This document shows positions 55,292 to 64,000 of a stretch of DNA of 64,000 nucleotides, piece by piece; positions within the stretch are counted from its first letter, which is position 1, and each line of letters opens with the position of its first letter. The stretch is from NCBI RefSeq assembly GCF_017086365.1, contig NZ_CP070969.1, positions 4,340,001-4,404,000 of the forward strand, given 5' to 3'. Origin of the DNA: Paenibacillus tianjinensis. Its GTDB lineage: Bacteria; Bacillota; Bacilli; Paenibacillales; Paenibacillaceae. The translations under genes and the position numbers were made by a program. The notes beneath the pieces were generated by a model that had not been told where the DNA came from, made no database searches, and saw only the letters and a list, made by a program, of their open reading frames with translations.

Positions 55292-57553
55292 TTACATTGT
55301 ACCGTGGAAGGTACGGTTAATTACATCCAATTGTTGTTCACGAGTCAGCTTGATGAAGTTAACAGCATAGCCGGATACACGAACAGTCAATTGCGGATAG
55401 TTCTCAGGGTGATCCATAGCATCGATCAGCTGTTCACGGTTAAATACGTTAACATTCAAGTGCTGAGCGTTGTTGTGGAAGTAACCGTCCATCATGAATA
55501 CCAGGTTGGACTTACGGGATTCTTCGTCTTTTCCAAGCGCCTTAGGCACGATGGAGAAGGTATTGGAGATACCGTCTTGTGCATCAGAGTATGGCAGTTT
55601 GGCAACAGAATTCAAGGAAGCCAGTGCGCCTTTCTTGTCGCGTCCATGCATTGGGTTAGCACCTGGAGCGAACGGTTCACCTTTCTTACGTCCGTCAGGA
55701 GTAGTACCTGTTTTCTTTCCGTATACCACGTTTGAAGTGATAGTCAATACCGATTGAGTCGGTACAGCATTACGATAAGTTTTGTTTTTGCGGATCATTG
55801 TCATGAAGGTTTCAACCAGTTCAACCGCAATGCTGTCAACAGCATCGTCGTTGTTACCGTAGCAAGGGAATTCACCTTCAGTTACAAAGTCGATTGCAAT
55901 GCCTTGTTCGTTGCGGATCGGTTTAACCTTCGCGTATTTGATTGCGCTCAGGGAGTCAGCTGCAACGGACAGACCGGCGATACCACAAGCCATCGTACGC
56001 AGGATGTCACGGTCATGCAGTGCCATCTCGATGCGTTCGTAAGAATATTTGTCATGCATATAGTGGATGATGTTCAGGGTGTTGACATAAGTCTTAGCCA
56101 GCCATTCCATCATAGGTTTGAAGCGTTTCATTACTTCGTCGTAATCCAGATACTCGGAAGTGATCGCCGGGAATTCAGGTCCAACTTGTGCGCCGGACTT
56201 CTCGTCTACACCGCCATTGATTGCATACAGCAAAGCTTTTGCCAGGTTGGCGCGGGCGCCGAAGAACTGCATTTGTTTACCGATGCGCATTGGGGATACG
56301 CAGCAGGCAATTGCGTAATCTTCGCCCCAGTATGGACGCATTACATCATCGTTCTCATATTGGATAGCGCTGGTTTCGATGGAAACCTTGGCACAATATT
56401 TTTTGAAGCCTTCAGGCAGTCTTTCGGACCATAATACAGTCAAGTTTGGTTCCGGAGCAGGACCCAGGTTATACAGGGTATGCAGGAAACGGAAACTGTT
56501 TTTGGTTACGCGTGTTGTTCCGTCTTCAGCCATACCGCCGATGGATTCAGTTACCCATGTAGGGTCGCCGGAGAACAACTCGTTATAGTCAGGCGTACGC
56601 AGGAATTTCACGATACGCAGTTTCATTACGAAATGGTCAACAATTTCTTGTGCTTGCTCTTCAGTAAGAGTGCCTTCTTCGAAATCGCGCTGTGCATAAA
56701 TATCGAGGAAAGAAGATACGCGTCCAAGGGACATTGCCGCACCGTTTTGCTCTTTAACTGCTGCCAAATAACCGAAGTATACCCATTGAGTAGCTTCCTT
56801 GAAGGTGTTGGCCGGTTTGGAAATATCAAGACCGTGTGCTGCAGCCATTTCTTTCAGTTCGCCCAGAGCGCGGATTTGCTCCGACAGTTCTTCACGCAAA
56901 CGGATTACATCTTCACTCATGAAATCAACTTCAAGTTCACTTAGCTGTTGTTTCTTATCTTTGATCAGGAATTCGATACCGTACAAAGCAACGCGACGGT
57001 AGTCGCCGATGATGCGTCCACGGCCGTAAGCATCAGGAAGACCTGTGATAACGCCCGATTTACGTACAGCTCTCATTTCTGGTGTATATGCATCAAATAC
57101 GCCTTGGTTATGCGTTTTGCGGATGTTCGTAAACATTTCGACAATGTTATTCGGAAGTTCGAAGCCATAAGCCTTAGTGGCGTCGATCATCATTTTGATA
57201 CCGCCGAATGGTTGGATGGAACGTCTGAAAGGAGCATCAGTCTGCACGCCTACAATTTGTTCCTTATCTTTGTCGATGTAGCCTGGTTTATGGGAAGTAA
57301 TAGTGGAGACAGTATCCAGGGAAATGTCCCATACGCCGCCTTTGTCTCTTTCTTCCTTACTCAGCTGGGAGATGATCTTCCACAGTTCAGTGGTGTTGCT
57401 TGTAGGACCTACGAGGAAATCTTCATTTCCTTCGTAAGGCTTGATGTTTGTTGCGATAAAGTTGTTAACGTCAACTTTCTTGGACCATTTACCTTTTGCA
57501 AAACTTCTCCAACCGGACTTTACTTCTTGTACATCTTTTTCAATCACCGACAT
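55292..57553 (-). CDS. pflB: Formate acetyltransferase (pyruvate formate-lyase)
   Basis: PflB converts pyruvate and CoA to acetyl-CoA and formate in anaerobic growth. The protein of about 753 residues has the active-site cysteine pair in [13 protein letters not shown] and the C-terminal glycyl radical loop RVSGYAVNF (G728). ATG 57553 follows GGAGGG. An FNR-like palindrome lies 170-200 bases upstream. Confidence 0.97.
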   Translation of the reverse strand: MSVIEKDVQEVKSGWRSFAKGKWSKKVDVNNFIATNIKPYEGNEDFLVGPTSNTTELWKIISQLSKEERDKGGVWDISLDTVSTITSHKPGYIDKDKEQIVGVQTDAPFRRSIQPFGGIKMMIDATKAYGFELPNNIVEMFTNIRKTHNQGVFDAYTPEMRAVRKSGVITGLPDAYGRGRIIGDYRRVALYGIEFLIKDKKQQLSELEVDFMSEDVIRLREELSEQIRALGELKEMAAAHGLDISKPANTFKEATQWVYFGYLAAVKEQNGAAMSLGRVSSFLDIYAQRDFEEGTLTEEQAQEIVDHFVMKLRIVKFLRTPDYNELFSGDPTWVTESIGGMAEDGTTRVTKNSFRFLHTLYNLGPAPEPNLTVLWSERLPEGFKKYCAKVSIETSAIQYENDDVMRPYWGEDYAIACCVSPMRIGKQMQFFGARANLAKALLYAINGGVDEKSGAQVGPEFPAITSEYLDYDEVMKRFKPMMEWLAKTYVNTLNIIHYMHDKYSYERIEMALHDRDILRTMACGIAGLSVAADSLSAIKYAKVKPIRNEQGIAIDFVTEGEFPCYGNNDDAVDSIAVELVETFMTMIRKNKTYRNAVPTQSVLTITSNVVYGKKTGTTPDGRKKGEPFAPGANPMHGRDKKGALASLNSVAKLPYSDAQDGISNTFSIVPKALGKDEESRKSNLVFMMDGYFHNNAQHLNVNVFNREQLIDAMDHPENYPQLTVRVSGYAVNFIKLTREQQLDVINRTFHGTM

Positions 57554-57682
57554 GCTAAATCCCTCCATATATATTTATAATATTTGTAGAGATCGCGGGC
57601 TTGAAGGTTAATCCCGTGTCTCGTGATCCCAATGATATGGTTGTTATAAAATTCACAATCGCGACTTCATATCCGGGAACGT

Positions 57683-57760
57683 TGTTTATATAAACATTTT
57701 AGTTTATTTTCTCAAAAAGGACTGTGACAAATATCACCTTTCCGGTGATATTTGTCACTA
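57683..57760. promoter_or_regulatory. 15-bp perfect inverted repeat of two FNR-like boxes between adhE and pflB
   Basis: GTGACAAATATCACC (57724-57738) and GGTGATATTTGTCAC (57744-57758) form a perfect 15-bp inverted repeat with a 5-base centre. Each arm itself resembles the FNR consensus TGTGA-N6-TCACA. On the minus strand the RNA hairpin is followed by CCTTTTTG, so it may also end adhE transcripts. A perfect palindrome TGTTTATATAAACA lies at 57683-57696. Confidence 0.7.
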
Positions 57761-57813
57761 CCATCTAGTCCCATATTAACCTTTAAACTTCTTTTTTGCT
57801 AAGCAAGCGCCAA

Positions 57814-60435
57814 TTATACGTCGAATCTTCCGTAGAATGCGTTGCGGTATACATCAGCCAGCTCAGTTACCAGCGGCAGTTTAGGGTTGGCAGTAGTACA
57901 TTGGTCTTCAAATGCACGGTCAGCCAGGTAATCTACACGCGATTCGAAATCCTTAGCATCGAAGCCAAGCGCCGAGAACGACTCTTCGATACCGAGTTTT
58001 TTGTTCAGATCGCGGATTGCATTGATCAGGCTAGTTACGCCTTCTTCAGTAGTGCGGGCCGGCAATCCCAGAATGCGGGCGATTTCGGCATAACGCTCGT
58101 CAGCTACGAAGTGCGAATATTTAGGGAACGAAGCGAACTTCGTAGGTTTTTTGGCATTGTAACGGATAACGTGCGGCATCAGGATGGCATTGGTACGACC
58201 ATGCGCTGTGTGGTATTGACCGCCCCATTTGTGCGCCAAGCTGTGGTTGATGCCCAGGAACGCGTTAGCAAAAGCCATACCAGCGAGTGTCGATGCGTTA
58301 TGCATTTTTTCACGAGCCAGCTTGTCGCCAGTCAGCGCTGATTTTTCCAGGTACTGGAATACCAATTGAATTGCTTTGATTGCCAGACCATCGGAATAGT
58401 CACTAGCCATTACAGATACATAAGCTTCAATTGCATGTGTCAATACGTCCATACCGGTATCAGCAACAGCAGTTCTAGGCAAGCTGTATACAAACTCTGG
58501 ATCAACGATCGCAACATCTGGAGTCAGCTCATAATCAGCCAATGGGTATTTAGTATTGTTGCCAGTTGTTTTGTCAGTAATAACTGCGAACGGAGTTACT
58601 TCCGAACCTGTACCCGATGTTGTTGGGATTGCAACGAATTTCGCTTTGTTGCCCAGCTCAGGGAATTTGTAGACACGTTTGCGGATATCCATGAATTTCT
58701 GTTTCAATCCGTCAAAGTCAGCATCCGGGTGTTCATAGAACAACCACATTCCTTTTGCAGCATCCATTGGGGAACCGCCGCCGAGTGCGATGATGCAGTC
58801 CGGTTGGAATCTGTTCATCATAGCAGTACCTTTTTCAACTGTAGTAGTCGATGGATCCGGTTCAACTTCCGAGAACACTTCAATTGCTACAGGTGTTTGG
58901 CGTTGACGCAGATAGTGCTCTACTCTTTCTACATAACCCAGTTTAACCATCATAGGGTCCGTGATGATTGCTACACGGCTGATGTTAGGCATTTTAGTCA
59001 GGTACTGAGTGGATCCTTTTTCGAAGTAAATTTTGTCAGGTACTTTAAACCATTGCATATTCACGGTACGACGGTTCACCCTTTTCACGTTGATCAGATT
59101 GATTGCAGTAACGTTCTGCGATACCGAGTTGCGACCATAAGATCCGCAGCCCAGGGTAAGCGAAGGGATATTCGTATTGTAAATGTCGCCGATGGCGCCA
59201 TGTGTCGAAGGCGAGTTCACAAGAATACGTCCTGTTTGCAGGCGGTTCGAGAACTTCATGATAACTTCTTCATTGTTGGAGTGGATAGCCGAGCTGTGGC
59301 CCATGCCGCCAAATTCAACGATTTCTGCAGCGCGTTCGATACCTTGGTCTGCATTTTTAACTTTGTAGCAAGCCAGAACCGGGCTGAGCTTTTCAGCGGA
59401 CAGCGGATATTTAGTGCCTACGCCTTCGATTTCAGCTACCAGAATCTTCGTGCCGGCTGGAACCTGAATACCGCACATTTCAGCGATTTTCACTGCCGAT
59501 TGACCTACGATTGCCGGGTTAACTGCGCATTTTTCTACGTTCATTGCGCCGTTGGTCAGCTTAGCAGCTTCATCTTTGTTAACGAAGTAGCAGCCATTCG
59601 CGATCATTTTCTTCTTCACTTGGTCAAAAATTGCTTCTTCAATAATAACGGCTTGCTCGGAAGCACAGATCATACCATTATCAAAGGTTTTGGAAAGGAT
59701 GATGTCTGTTACTGCTTGATCGATGTTAGCACTCTTCTCGATGAAGGCAGGTACGTTACCAGGACCTACGCCGAGTGCCGGTTTGCCGCAGCTGTAAGCT
59801 GCTTTAACCATTGCCGATCCGCCGGTTGCCAGGATCAGTGCAACGTCAGGATTGTTCATCAGTGCGTTTGTTTTGTCCATAGTAGGAAGTTCAATCCATT
59901 GGATGAAGTTCTCAGGTGCACCAGCTTTAACGCCTGCATCATGAAGAATTTTGGCTGCTGCCGCGCTACACTCTTGCGCAGATGGATGGAAACCGAATAT
60001 AATAGGATTACGTGTCTTAGCGGCGATCAATGCTTTAAACATCGTGGTGGATGTTGGGTTGGTTACCGGTGTGATCCCCATTACAATTCCGACTGGTTCA
60101 GCAATCTTCTGGAAGTTGTCATAAGTGTTATCTTCAATAACGCCTACTGTCTTGTCGTACTTAATTCCGTGCCAGATATATTCAGTTGAGAAGATATTCT
60201 TCGTAATTTTGTCTTCGTATACTCCGCGTCCTGTTTCTTCGACGGCCAATTTCGCCAGGTACATATGTTTGTCGAGACCTGCCAACGCCATTGCATGAAC
60301 GATTGTGTTAACCTGCTCTTGATCTAGCTCCATGAACGCATCCAGGGCTTTCTTTGCTTTATCCACCAAAGTCTGAATATACTCTTCAGCGGTGGTTTGT
60401 TTCACTTGGGCGGCGACTTCGTTTTTAACTGCCAT
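57814..60435 (-). CDS. adhE: Bifunctional aldehyde-alcohol dehydrogenase
   Basis: AdhE reduces acetyl-CoA to ethanol through acetaldehyde with two NADH. The 873-residue protein has the N-terminal acylating aldehyde dehydrogenase domain (catalytic Cys in TFDNGMICASEQAVI) and the C-terminal iron alcohol dehydrogenase domain (ALGGGSPMDAAKGMW, HSLAHKWGGQYHTAHGR). Length is standard. Rex- and cre-like sites lie upstream. Confidence 0.98.
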   Translation of the reverse strand: MAVKNEVAAQVKQTTAEEYIQTLVDKAKKALDAFMELDQEQVNTIVHAMALAGLDKHMYLAKLAVEETGRGVYEDKITKNIFSTEYIWHGIKYDKTVGVIEDNTYDNFQKIAEPVGIVMGITPVTNPTSTTMFKALIAAKTRNPIIFGFHPSAQECSAAAAKILHDAGVKAGAPENFIQWIELPTMDKTNALMNNPDVALILATGGSAMVKAAYSCGKPALGVGPGNVPAFIEKSANIDQAVTDIILSKTFDNGMICASEQAVIIEEAIFDQVKKKMIANGCYFVNKDEAAKLTNGAMNVEKCAVNPAIVGQSAVKIAEMCGIQVPAGTKILVAEIEGVGTKYPLSAEKLSPVLACYKVKNADQGIERAAEIVEFGGMGHSSAIHSNNEEVIMKFSNRLQTGRILVNSPSTHGAIGDIYNTNIPSLTLGCGSYGRNSVSQNVTAINLINVKRVNRRTVNMQWFKVPDKIYFEKGSTQYLTKMPNISRVAIITDPMMVKLGYVERVEHYLRQRQTPVAIEVFSEVEPDPSTTTVEKGTAMMNRFQPDCIIALGGGSPMDAAKGMWLFYEHPDADFDGLKQKFMDIRKRVYKFPELGNKAKFVAIPTTSGTGSEVTPFAVITDKTTGNNTKYPLADYELTPDVAIVDPEFVYSLPRTAVADTGMDVLTHAIEAYVSVMASDYSDGLAIKAIQLVFQYLEKSALTGDKLAREKMHNASTLAGMAFANAFLGINHSLAHKWGGQYHTAHGRTNAILMPHVIRYNAKKPTKFASFPKYSHFVADERYAEIARILGLPARTTEEGVTSLINAIRDLNKKLGIEESFSALGFDAKDFESRVDYLADRAFEDQCTTANPKLPLVTELADVYRNAFYGRFDV

Positions 60436-60510
60436 CTCCCTCGTCCTCCTGTCAATTTTTAGGTTGTTTTTCTCTACACATTTATCTTATCACATCCTCC
60501 TCGTCTTGTA

Positions 60511-60528
60511 TAGTGAATTCTTTCACAA
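60511..60528. promoter_or_regulatory. Rex-like box upstream of adhE
   Basis: On the minus strand TTGTGAA-AGAA-TTCACTA matches the Rex consensus TTGTGAA-N4-TTCACAA at 13 of 14 half-site positions. It lies 76 bases before the adhE start. Rex represses fermentation genes when NAD+/NADH is high. The same bases also fit an FNR box loosely. Confidence 0.65.
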
Positions 60529-60553
60529 AGTATAAAGTTTTTTTGATTTGTTT

Positions 60554-60567
60554 TCAAAGCGCTTTCA
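60554..60567. promoter_or_regulatory. CcpA cre-like site upstream of adhE
   Basis: TCAAAGCGCTTTCA is a near-palindrome matching the cre consensus TGWAANCGNTNWCA except at position 2. It lies about 120 bases before adhE, beyond the Rex-like box. Confidence 0.5.
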
Positions 60568-60716
60568 TTCAATCATAATCAGGTTCTAGTTCCATTTTTT
60601 ATAAAAATATTTTGGTAATATTTATATTACGGTTTCATGTTGACTTTTGAAACCCAGGTTCTCCAGGTTCACGAGAATTTGAAATTGCTGCTTTTTGTCT
60701 GATTTTGACAAACAAA

Positions 60717-60766
60717 AAAACAAGACGGCTGTTCTCCCGATTCAGAAGAATGGCCCGTCTTGTTTT
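60717..60766 (-). terminator. Terminator of the second sugar ABC operon
   Basis: AAAACAAGACGG (60717-60728) pairs with CCGTCTTGTTTT (60755-60766), and TTTG follows on the minus strand after the A-rich arm. It lies about 25 bases after the stop at 60791. Bases 60568-60716 show nothing else. Confidence 0.85.
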
Positions 60767-60790
60767 CATTTCTGGCGTTACCAGCGTATT

Positions 60791-62263
60791 CTATTCTACT
60801 TTAATAGTATCGAAGAATTTCTCCTGCACCGTTTTGGCGGCAGCATCCAGCTGCGCTTTGGAGTCTGTGCCTTTTTTGGAGAACAGCTCCTGGATCACAT
60901 TGGACATAGTTGCATAATAATCCTGAGTGTTGTACTGTGCTTCAGGCTTACCATCCAGCAGAGCCATAATGTCAGGGTTGTATTGGTACACAATGTCGGA
61001 ATACTTGTCGTATACGGCTTTTGTTTTCTTGCCGAAATCAGAATCAGCAGCATAATAGTCCAGAAGCGGCGGGATAAAATACTTGCCGTCCGCCTTGCGC
61101 TGCTGCAGAATCGCATCTAGCGCACCCAGGCCTTTATCAGAGAAATAATCAAATGTAATATAGCGGAAGGCCATTTCCTGCTCATCTTTAGAAGCGTTCG
61201 GGTTGATTACGAGGTAGTCGCCGCCAAGTACTCCAGTATGCTTGCCGCCTTTTTGAGCTGCCGGCATTGGATAGGTGAGCACATCCTCCGGTTTGAGTCC
61301 GCCCTGGTTCAGTGCCTGTTCAATGACGCCGTCGGAGCCGGCCATTACCATCGCTGTACGCCCCTGCTGGAATGCCCCGACTGCATCCCCCCAGCCTAGT
61401 GCCCAGTCCTGCGGAATAGCATTCGCTTCCCATCTCAGCTTTTTATAGAAATCCAGTGCTTTTACCCCTGCTTCGGAATTAAAGGTAGCAACGACCTTGC
61501 CGCCCTCCACATTCTGGATCTCCCCGCCGGCTTCGAACAGGAAGTTGGTCCAGTTCCAGCCAGCTTCATTACCTTTCCCCATTGGGGCGATTCCGGAAAT
61601 CCCTTTTTTGGGATCAGCTACCCCTTTGGCGGTGTTCAGCATATCATCCCAGGTCCAGTCCATCGCCGGAACGGCTACGCCTTTGTCATCCAGCATCTTC
61701 TTATTAATCATTGTTGTGGTTACATACCCTTTTTGAGTTACACCGTAGACCTTACCGTCAATGATGAACTGATTTTGCAGCACCGGATTGATCTGATCCT
61801 TGTATTCATATTTGTTCCACAGCTCCGTAATATCAGCAGCCCAGCCCTTTTCCACCAGGAATTTGGCTTCTGTAGCATAGGTGTTAAAGAAGGTTGGCGC
61901 TTCATTGGCGGCCATTTTCACTCCGATTTCACTGACATTGTACTGCCAGTCGTCCTTGATTATCTCTACATTCGGATATTCCGTCTGAAAGCGTTTGATC
62001 CGGTCGTCCTCCTGCGCCCGCATCTCTGTCAGGTCAGGCGTCGGATAGTGGATTTTGATCGTTACTTTTCTCTGGGTAATATCATCGGCAGGTGCATTTG
62101 TTGCAGCAGTATTTGTTTCCGTATTTGCTGTGGCAGGTGCCGGAGACGCTTCCTCCCCTGTATTTCCCTGGGCATTTCCGTTGTTGTTATTGTTGCCGCC
62201 GCAAGCGGATAACAACGAACCGGCCACAAGGAGACCTGCTAATACGCTGGAAAATTTACGCAT
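60791..62263 (-). CDS. Sugar ABC transporter substrate-binding lipoprotein (second system)
   Basis: The protein of about 490 residues has a lipobox GSLLSACGG (lipidated Cys near residue 21), an Asn/Ala/Thr/Glu-rich linker and a family 1 solute-binding fold (VTIKIHYPTPDLTEMRAQED, GRTAMVMAGSDGVIEQ). ATG 62263 follows AAGGGGAG; a TTG six codons earlier is less likely. It is third in the order MalF, MalG, binding protein, with a cre-like site before it. The sugar is unknown. Confidence 0.93.
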   Translation of the reverse strand: MRKFSSVLAGLLVAGSLLSACGGNNNNNGNAQGNTGEEASPAPATANTETNTAATNAPADDITQRKVTIKIHYPTPDLTEMRAQEDDRIKRFQTEYPNVEIIKDDWQYNVSEIGVKMAANEAPTFFNTYATEAKFLVEKGWAADITELWNKYEYKDQINPVLQNQFIIDGKVYGVTQKGYVTTTMINKKMLDDKGVAVPAMDWTWDDMLNTAKGVADPKKGISGIAPMGKGNEAGWNWTNFLFEAGGEIQNVEGGKVVATFNSEAGVKALDFYKKLRWEANAIPQDWALGWGDAVGAFQQGRTAMVMAGSDGVIEQALNQGGLKPEDVLTYPMPAAQKGGKHTGVLGGDYLVINPNASKDEQEMAFRYITFDYFSDKGLGALDAILQQRKADGKYFIPPLLDYYAADSDFGKKTKAVYDKYSDIVYQYNPDIMALLDGKPEAQYNTQDYYATMSNVIQELFSKKGTDSKAQLDAAAKTVQEKFFDTIKVE

Positions 62264-62313
62264 TGAAACTCCCCTTTTCAATTCATAATTAACTTACAAA
62301 TTCATCTTAAAAG

Positions 62314-62327
62314 AGAAATCGTTTACA
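62314..62327. promoter_or_regulatory. CcpA cre-like site before the second sugar-binding protein
   Basis: On the minus strand TGTAAACGATTTCT matches the cre consensus TGWAANCGNTNWCA at 13 of 14 positions. It lies about 50 bases before the start at 62263, so it may give the binding protein separate catabolite control. Confidence 0.55.
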
Positions 62328-62394
62328 AACGAGGTGTATTTATATTCCTTTCATGTGCAGGTTTACGATTCCATATAAAACCGGTTATCCGTGC

Positions 62395-63267
62395 TTATCC
62401 TTTCACAGCCGACAAGGTTACTCCGCGCATGATGAACTTCTGGAAGATCAGGAACACGAGAATCGGCGGCAGTGACACCAGGAAGAGAATTGCAAACTTA
62501 ATGTTCGTATTCAGCGCCTTGACGTTGATAACATACTTATAGATCGCAGTCGCGAGCGTATATTTATCCTCCGTGTGCATGACCAGTGACGGCCAGAACC
62601 AGTCGTTCCACGCTGTAGAAAAAATAAAGATGGCCAGCGTAGCAAAAATCGGCACGGACAGCGGAACAGCAATGGAGAAAAAGCTTCTCGGCTCCGAGGC
62701 TCCGTCAATCCGCGCAGCTTCAAAGATTTCCGGGTGAATTCCGTCAAAAAAGTTCTTCAGCAGCAGGAAAAGGAACGTATTCGCTCCGGCTGGCAGCCAG
62801 AATGCCGCATACTGGTTGAGCAGGCCCAGCTCCTTCAGATTGACAAAGTTCGGAATCATATAACTGGTTGCCGGGATAAACAGCGTCATCAGGAAAAAGA
62901 AATAGAAGGCTTTCCGGTACGGCACATTCATCCGGGAAATACTGAACGAGGCCATGCCGAGCACTACAAGTGTCACTACCATATTCCCTACAAATATATA
63001 CAGGGTATTCTTCAGGAACATCAGAAGATCAATGTAATTCACAGCATCCTTCAGATTGCTGAAATGCCACTCCTGCGGGAAAAAATGCGGCGGGAAGGAG
63101 TTGACCTCCTGGTTGGACTTCAAGCCGTTGAACATGGTCATCAGGATTGGATACATCATGGTGAAAACCATTATGGCAATAAGGAATACCATAAGGCCGT
63201 AGACGACTTTGTTGCTTGTCTTTTTCAGATCATGTTCGGACAAAATCCCTCTCTCTGCGCTCTTCAT
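62395..63267 (-). CDS. Sugar ABC transporter permease, MalG type (second system)
   Basis: The 290-residue protein has about six membrane segments, the EAA loop EIFEAARIDGASEPRSFFSI and the family C-terminus FIMRGVTLSAVKG. The ATG follows GGAGG with 9-base spacing, one base after the stop of the upstream permease gene. Confidence 0.94.
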   Translation of the reverse strand: MKSAERGILSEHDLKKTSNKVVYGLMVFLIAIMVFTMMYPILMTMFNGLKSNQEVNSFPPHFFPQEWHFSNLKDAVNYIDLLMFLKNTLYIFVGNMVVTLVVLGMASFSISRMNVPYRKAFYFFFLMTLFIPATSYMIPNFVNLKELGLLNQYAAFWLPAGANTFLFLLLKNFFDGIHPEIFEAARIDGASEPRSFFSIAVPLSVPIFATLAIFIFSTAWNDWFWPSLVMHTEDKYTLATAIYKYVINVKALNTNIKFAILFLVSLPPILVFLIFQKFIMRGVTLSAVKG

Positions 63268-63268
63268 T

Positions 63269-64000
63269 CTAGTTATCCTCCTTCCCCAGCTTGAACTGTA
63301 AAATACCCAAGCCGCTCAGGACGATAAACATCAGCATGCCAAACGCCGTCGCCGTTCCATAATCAAGCCTGGTGAAGGCATACTTCACGATCAGCAGCGC
63401 ATAGGTAAGTGTGGTCTTATTCGGCCCGCCGTCCAGCAGCGCCAACTGTGACTGGTATCCTTGAGAGGTCGCGATGATCTGCAGAATCAGCATCAGGACA
63501 ATCAGATTGCGCAGGGATGGCAGTGTAATATGGCGGATACGCGCCCAGACACCGGCTCCGTCAATCTCAGCCGCTTCGTACCAGTCACGCGGAATACTGA
63601 GCACGGCGGCCAGATAGATCAGCATCCCCGAGCCAAACTGCTGCCATGTTTCCATAAATACAAGCGAGAGCATAGACCACCTGCTGTCCGTCAAAAAAGG
63701 GATCTGGTCCGCCCCAAGCGTACCCAGCAAGGCATTAATCGGTCCGACCGGATCATAGAGCCATCTCCACAGCCCATAAAGAACTACCGCAGGCATCACA
63801 TAGGGAAGATAAGCTGCTACCCGCACAAACCCTCCGAACCTCCGGAGTTCTGAGATCGCAATAGCGAAGGCAATCGGCACCCAGAAGCCGACGACAAGAC
63901 AGAGCAGCATGTAATACAGCGTATTTTTGACTGCGATCAGGACATCGGGGTCCGTGAGTGCTGTACCATAATTGCCGAAGCCTACAAAGGTATTTCCTTT
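63269..64000 (-). CDS. Sugar ABC transporter permease, MalF type, N-terminus cut by window edge
   Basis: The frame is open to the right edge and reads FVGFGNYGTALTDPDVLIAV before the internal ATG at 63910, a typical MalF-type segment after the first membrane helix, so the true start lies beyond 64000. The visible 243 codons include the EAA loop DWYEAAEIDGAGVWARIRHI. No ATPase gene is visible for this system. Confidence 0.93.
   Translation of the reverse strand, partial: KGNTFVGFGNYGTALTDPDVLIAVKNTLYYMLLCLVVGFWVPIAFAIAISELRRFGGFVRVAAYLPYVMPAVVLYGLWRWLYDPVGPINALLGTLGADQIPFLTDSRWSMLSLVFMETWQQFGSGMLIYLAAVLSIPRDWYEAAEIDGAGVWARIRHITLPSLRNLIVLMLILQIIATSQGYQSQLALLDGGPNKTTLTYALLIVKYAFTRLDYGTATAFGMLMFIVLSGLGILQFKLGKEDN

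Noticed and set aside
58366..60189. 607-codon ORF antisense to adhE
   Set aside because: It mirrors the adhE coding frame, is Cys/Phe/His-rich with no domain pattern, and has no ribosome binding site. The adhE frame is unambiguous.

Overview
The window looks like a chromosomal segment of an endospore-forming, moderate-GC Firmicute, most likely Paenibacillus or a close relative. Evidence: a complete spoIIIAA-AH operon, spoIVB, spo0A with 0A boxes, an Sda-like inhibitor and splB; strong AGGAGG-type ribosome binding sites with many TTG/GTG starts; secreted proteins with copper-amine-oxidase-like N-terminal domains; and sugar ABC transporters paired with AraC-type two-component systems, all typical of that family. 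Species was not determined. Both window edges cut genes: a DinB-like gene at 1 and a sugar permease at 64000.

Layout. (1) 1-4.4 kb is accessory: a partial DinB gene, a compact agr-like quorum-sensing locus (sensor-like membrane protein, AgrB, AgrD-like peptide, free LytTR protein), an unlisted 59-residue Sda-like gene, and a three-gene XRE/membrane/unknown cluster. (2) 4.5-26.8 kb is the conserved sporulation/housekeeping block on the minus strand. Read in transcription direction it runs yqhV, spoIIIAA-AH, accB, accC, asp23-like, amaP, DUF2273, nusB, folD, xseA, xseB, ispA, dxs, tlyA, a small unknown gene, argR, recN, spoIVB, spo0A. This is close to the Bacillus subtilis order, with amaP/DUF2273 and the small gene as additions. 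spo0A is frameshifted in its linker as given. (3) 27-34.6 kb holds yitT, lysC, efp, an Xaa-Pro peptidase, yqhR, yqhQ and a patatin-like lipase; aroQ, present here in B. subtilis, is missing. (4) 34.7-47.8 kb holds a GHL10-type glycosidase, mntR, splB, ccdA, the znuACB zinc importer with tandem Zur-like boxes, metG behind a T-box, yidD, a Zur-like regulator and a large secreted stalk/PKD-like protein. (5) 48.2-54.1 kb is a five-gene operon: sugar-binding protein, two permeases, sensor kinase, AraC-type regulator. (6) 54.4-60.4 kb is the anaerobic fermentation set adhE, pflB, pflA with FNR-, Rex- and CcpA-like sites. (7) 60.8-64 kb is a second sugar ABC importer that runs off the end.

Most worth a second look: an agr-type locus with no kinase domain and no receiver domain, with a probable CTG start for agrB and a cysteine-free AgrD; the spo0A frameshift under an intact autoregulated promoter; intergenic repeat arrays, one of which sits inside the znu operon; a 15-bp perfect inverted repeat between adhE and pflB made of two FNR-like boxes; and hairpins that enclose Shine-Dalgarno sequences. 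All calls come from reading the sequence; no database search was run.
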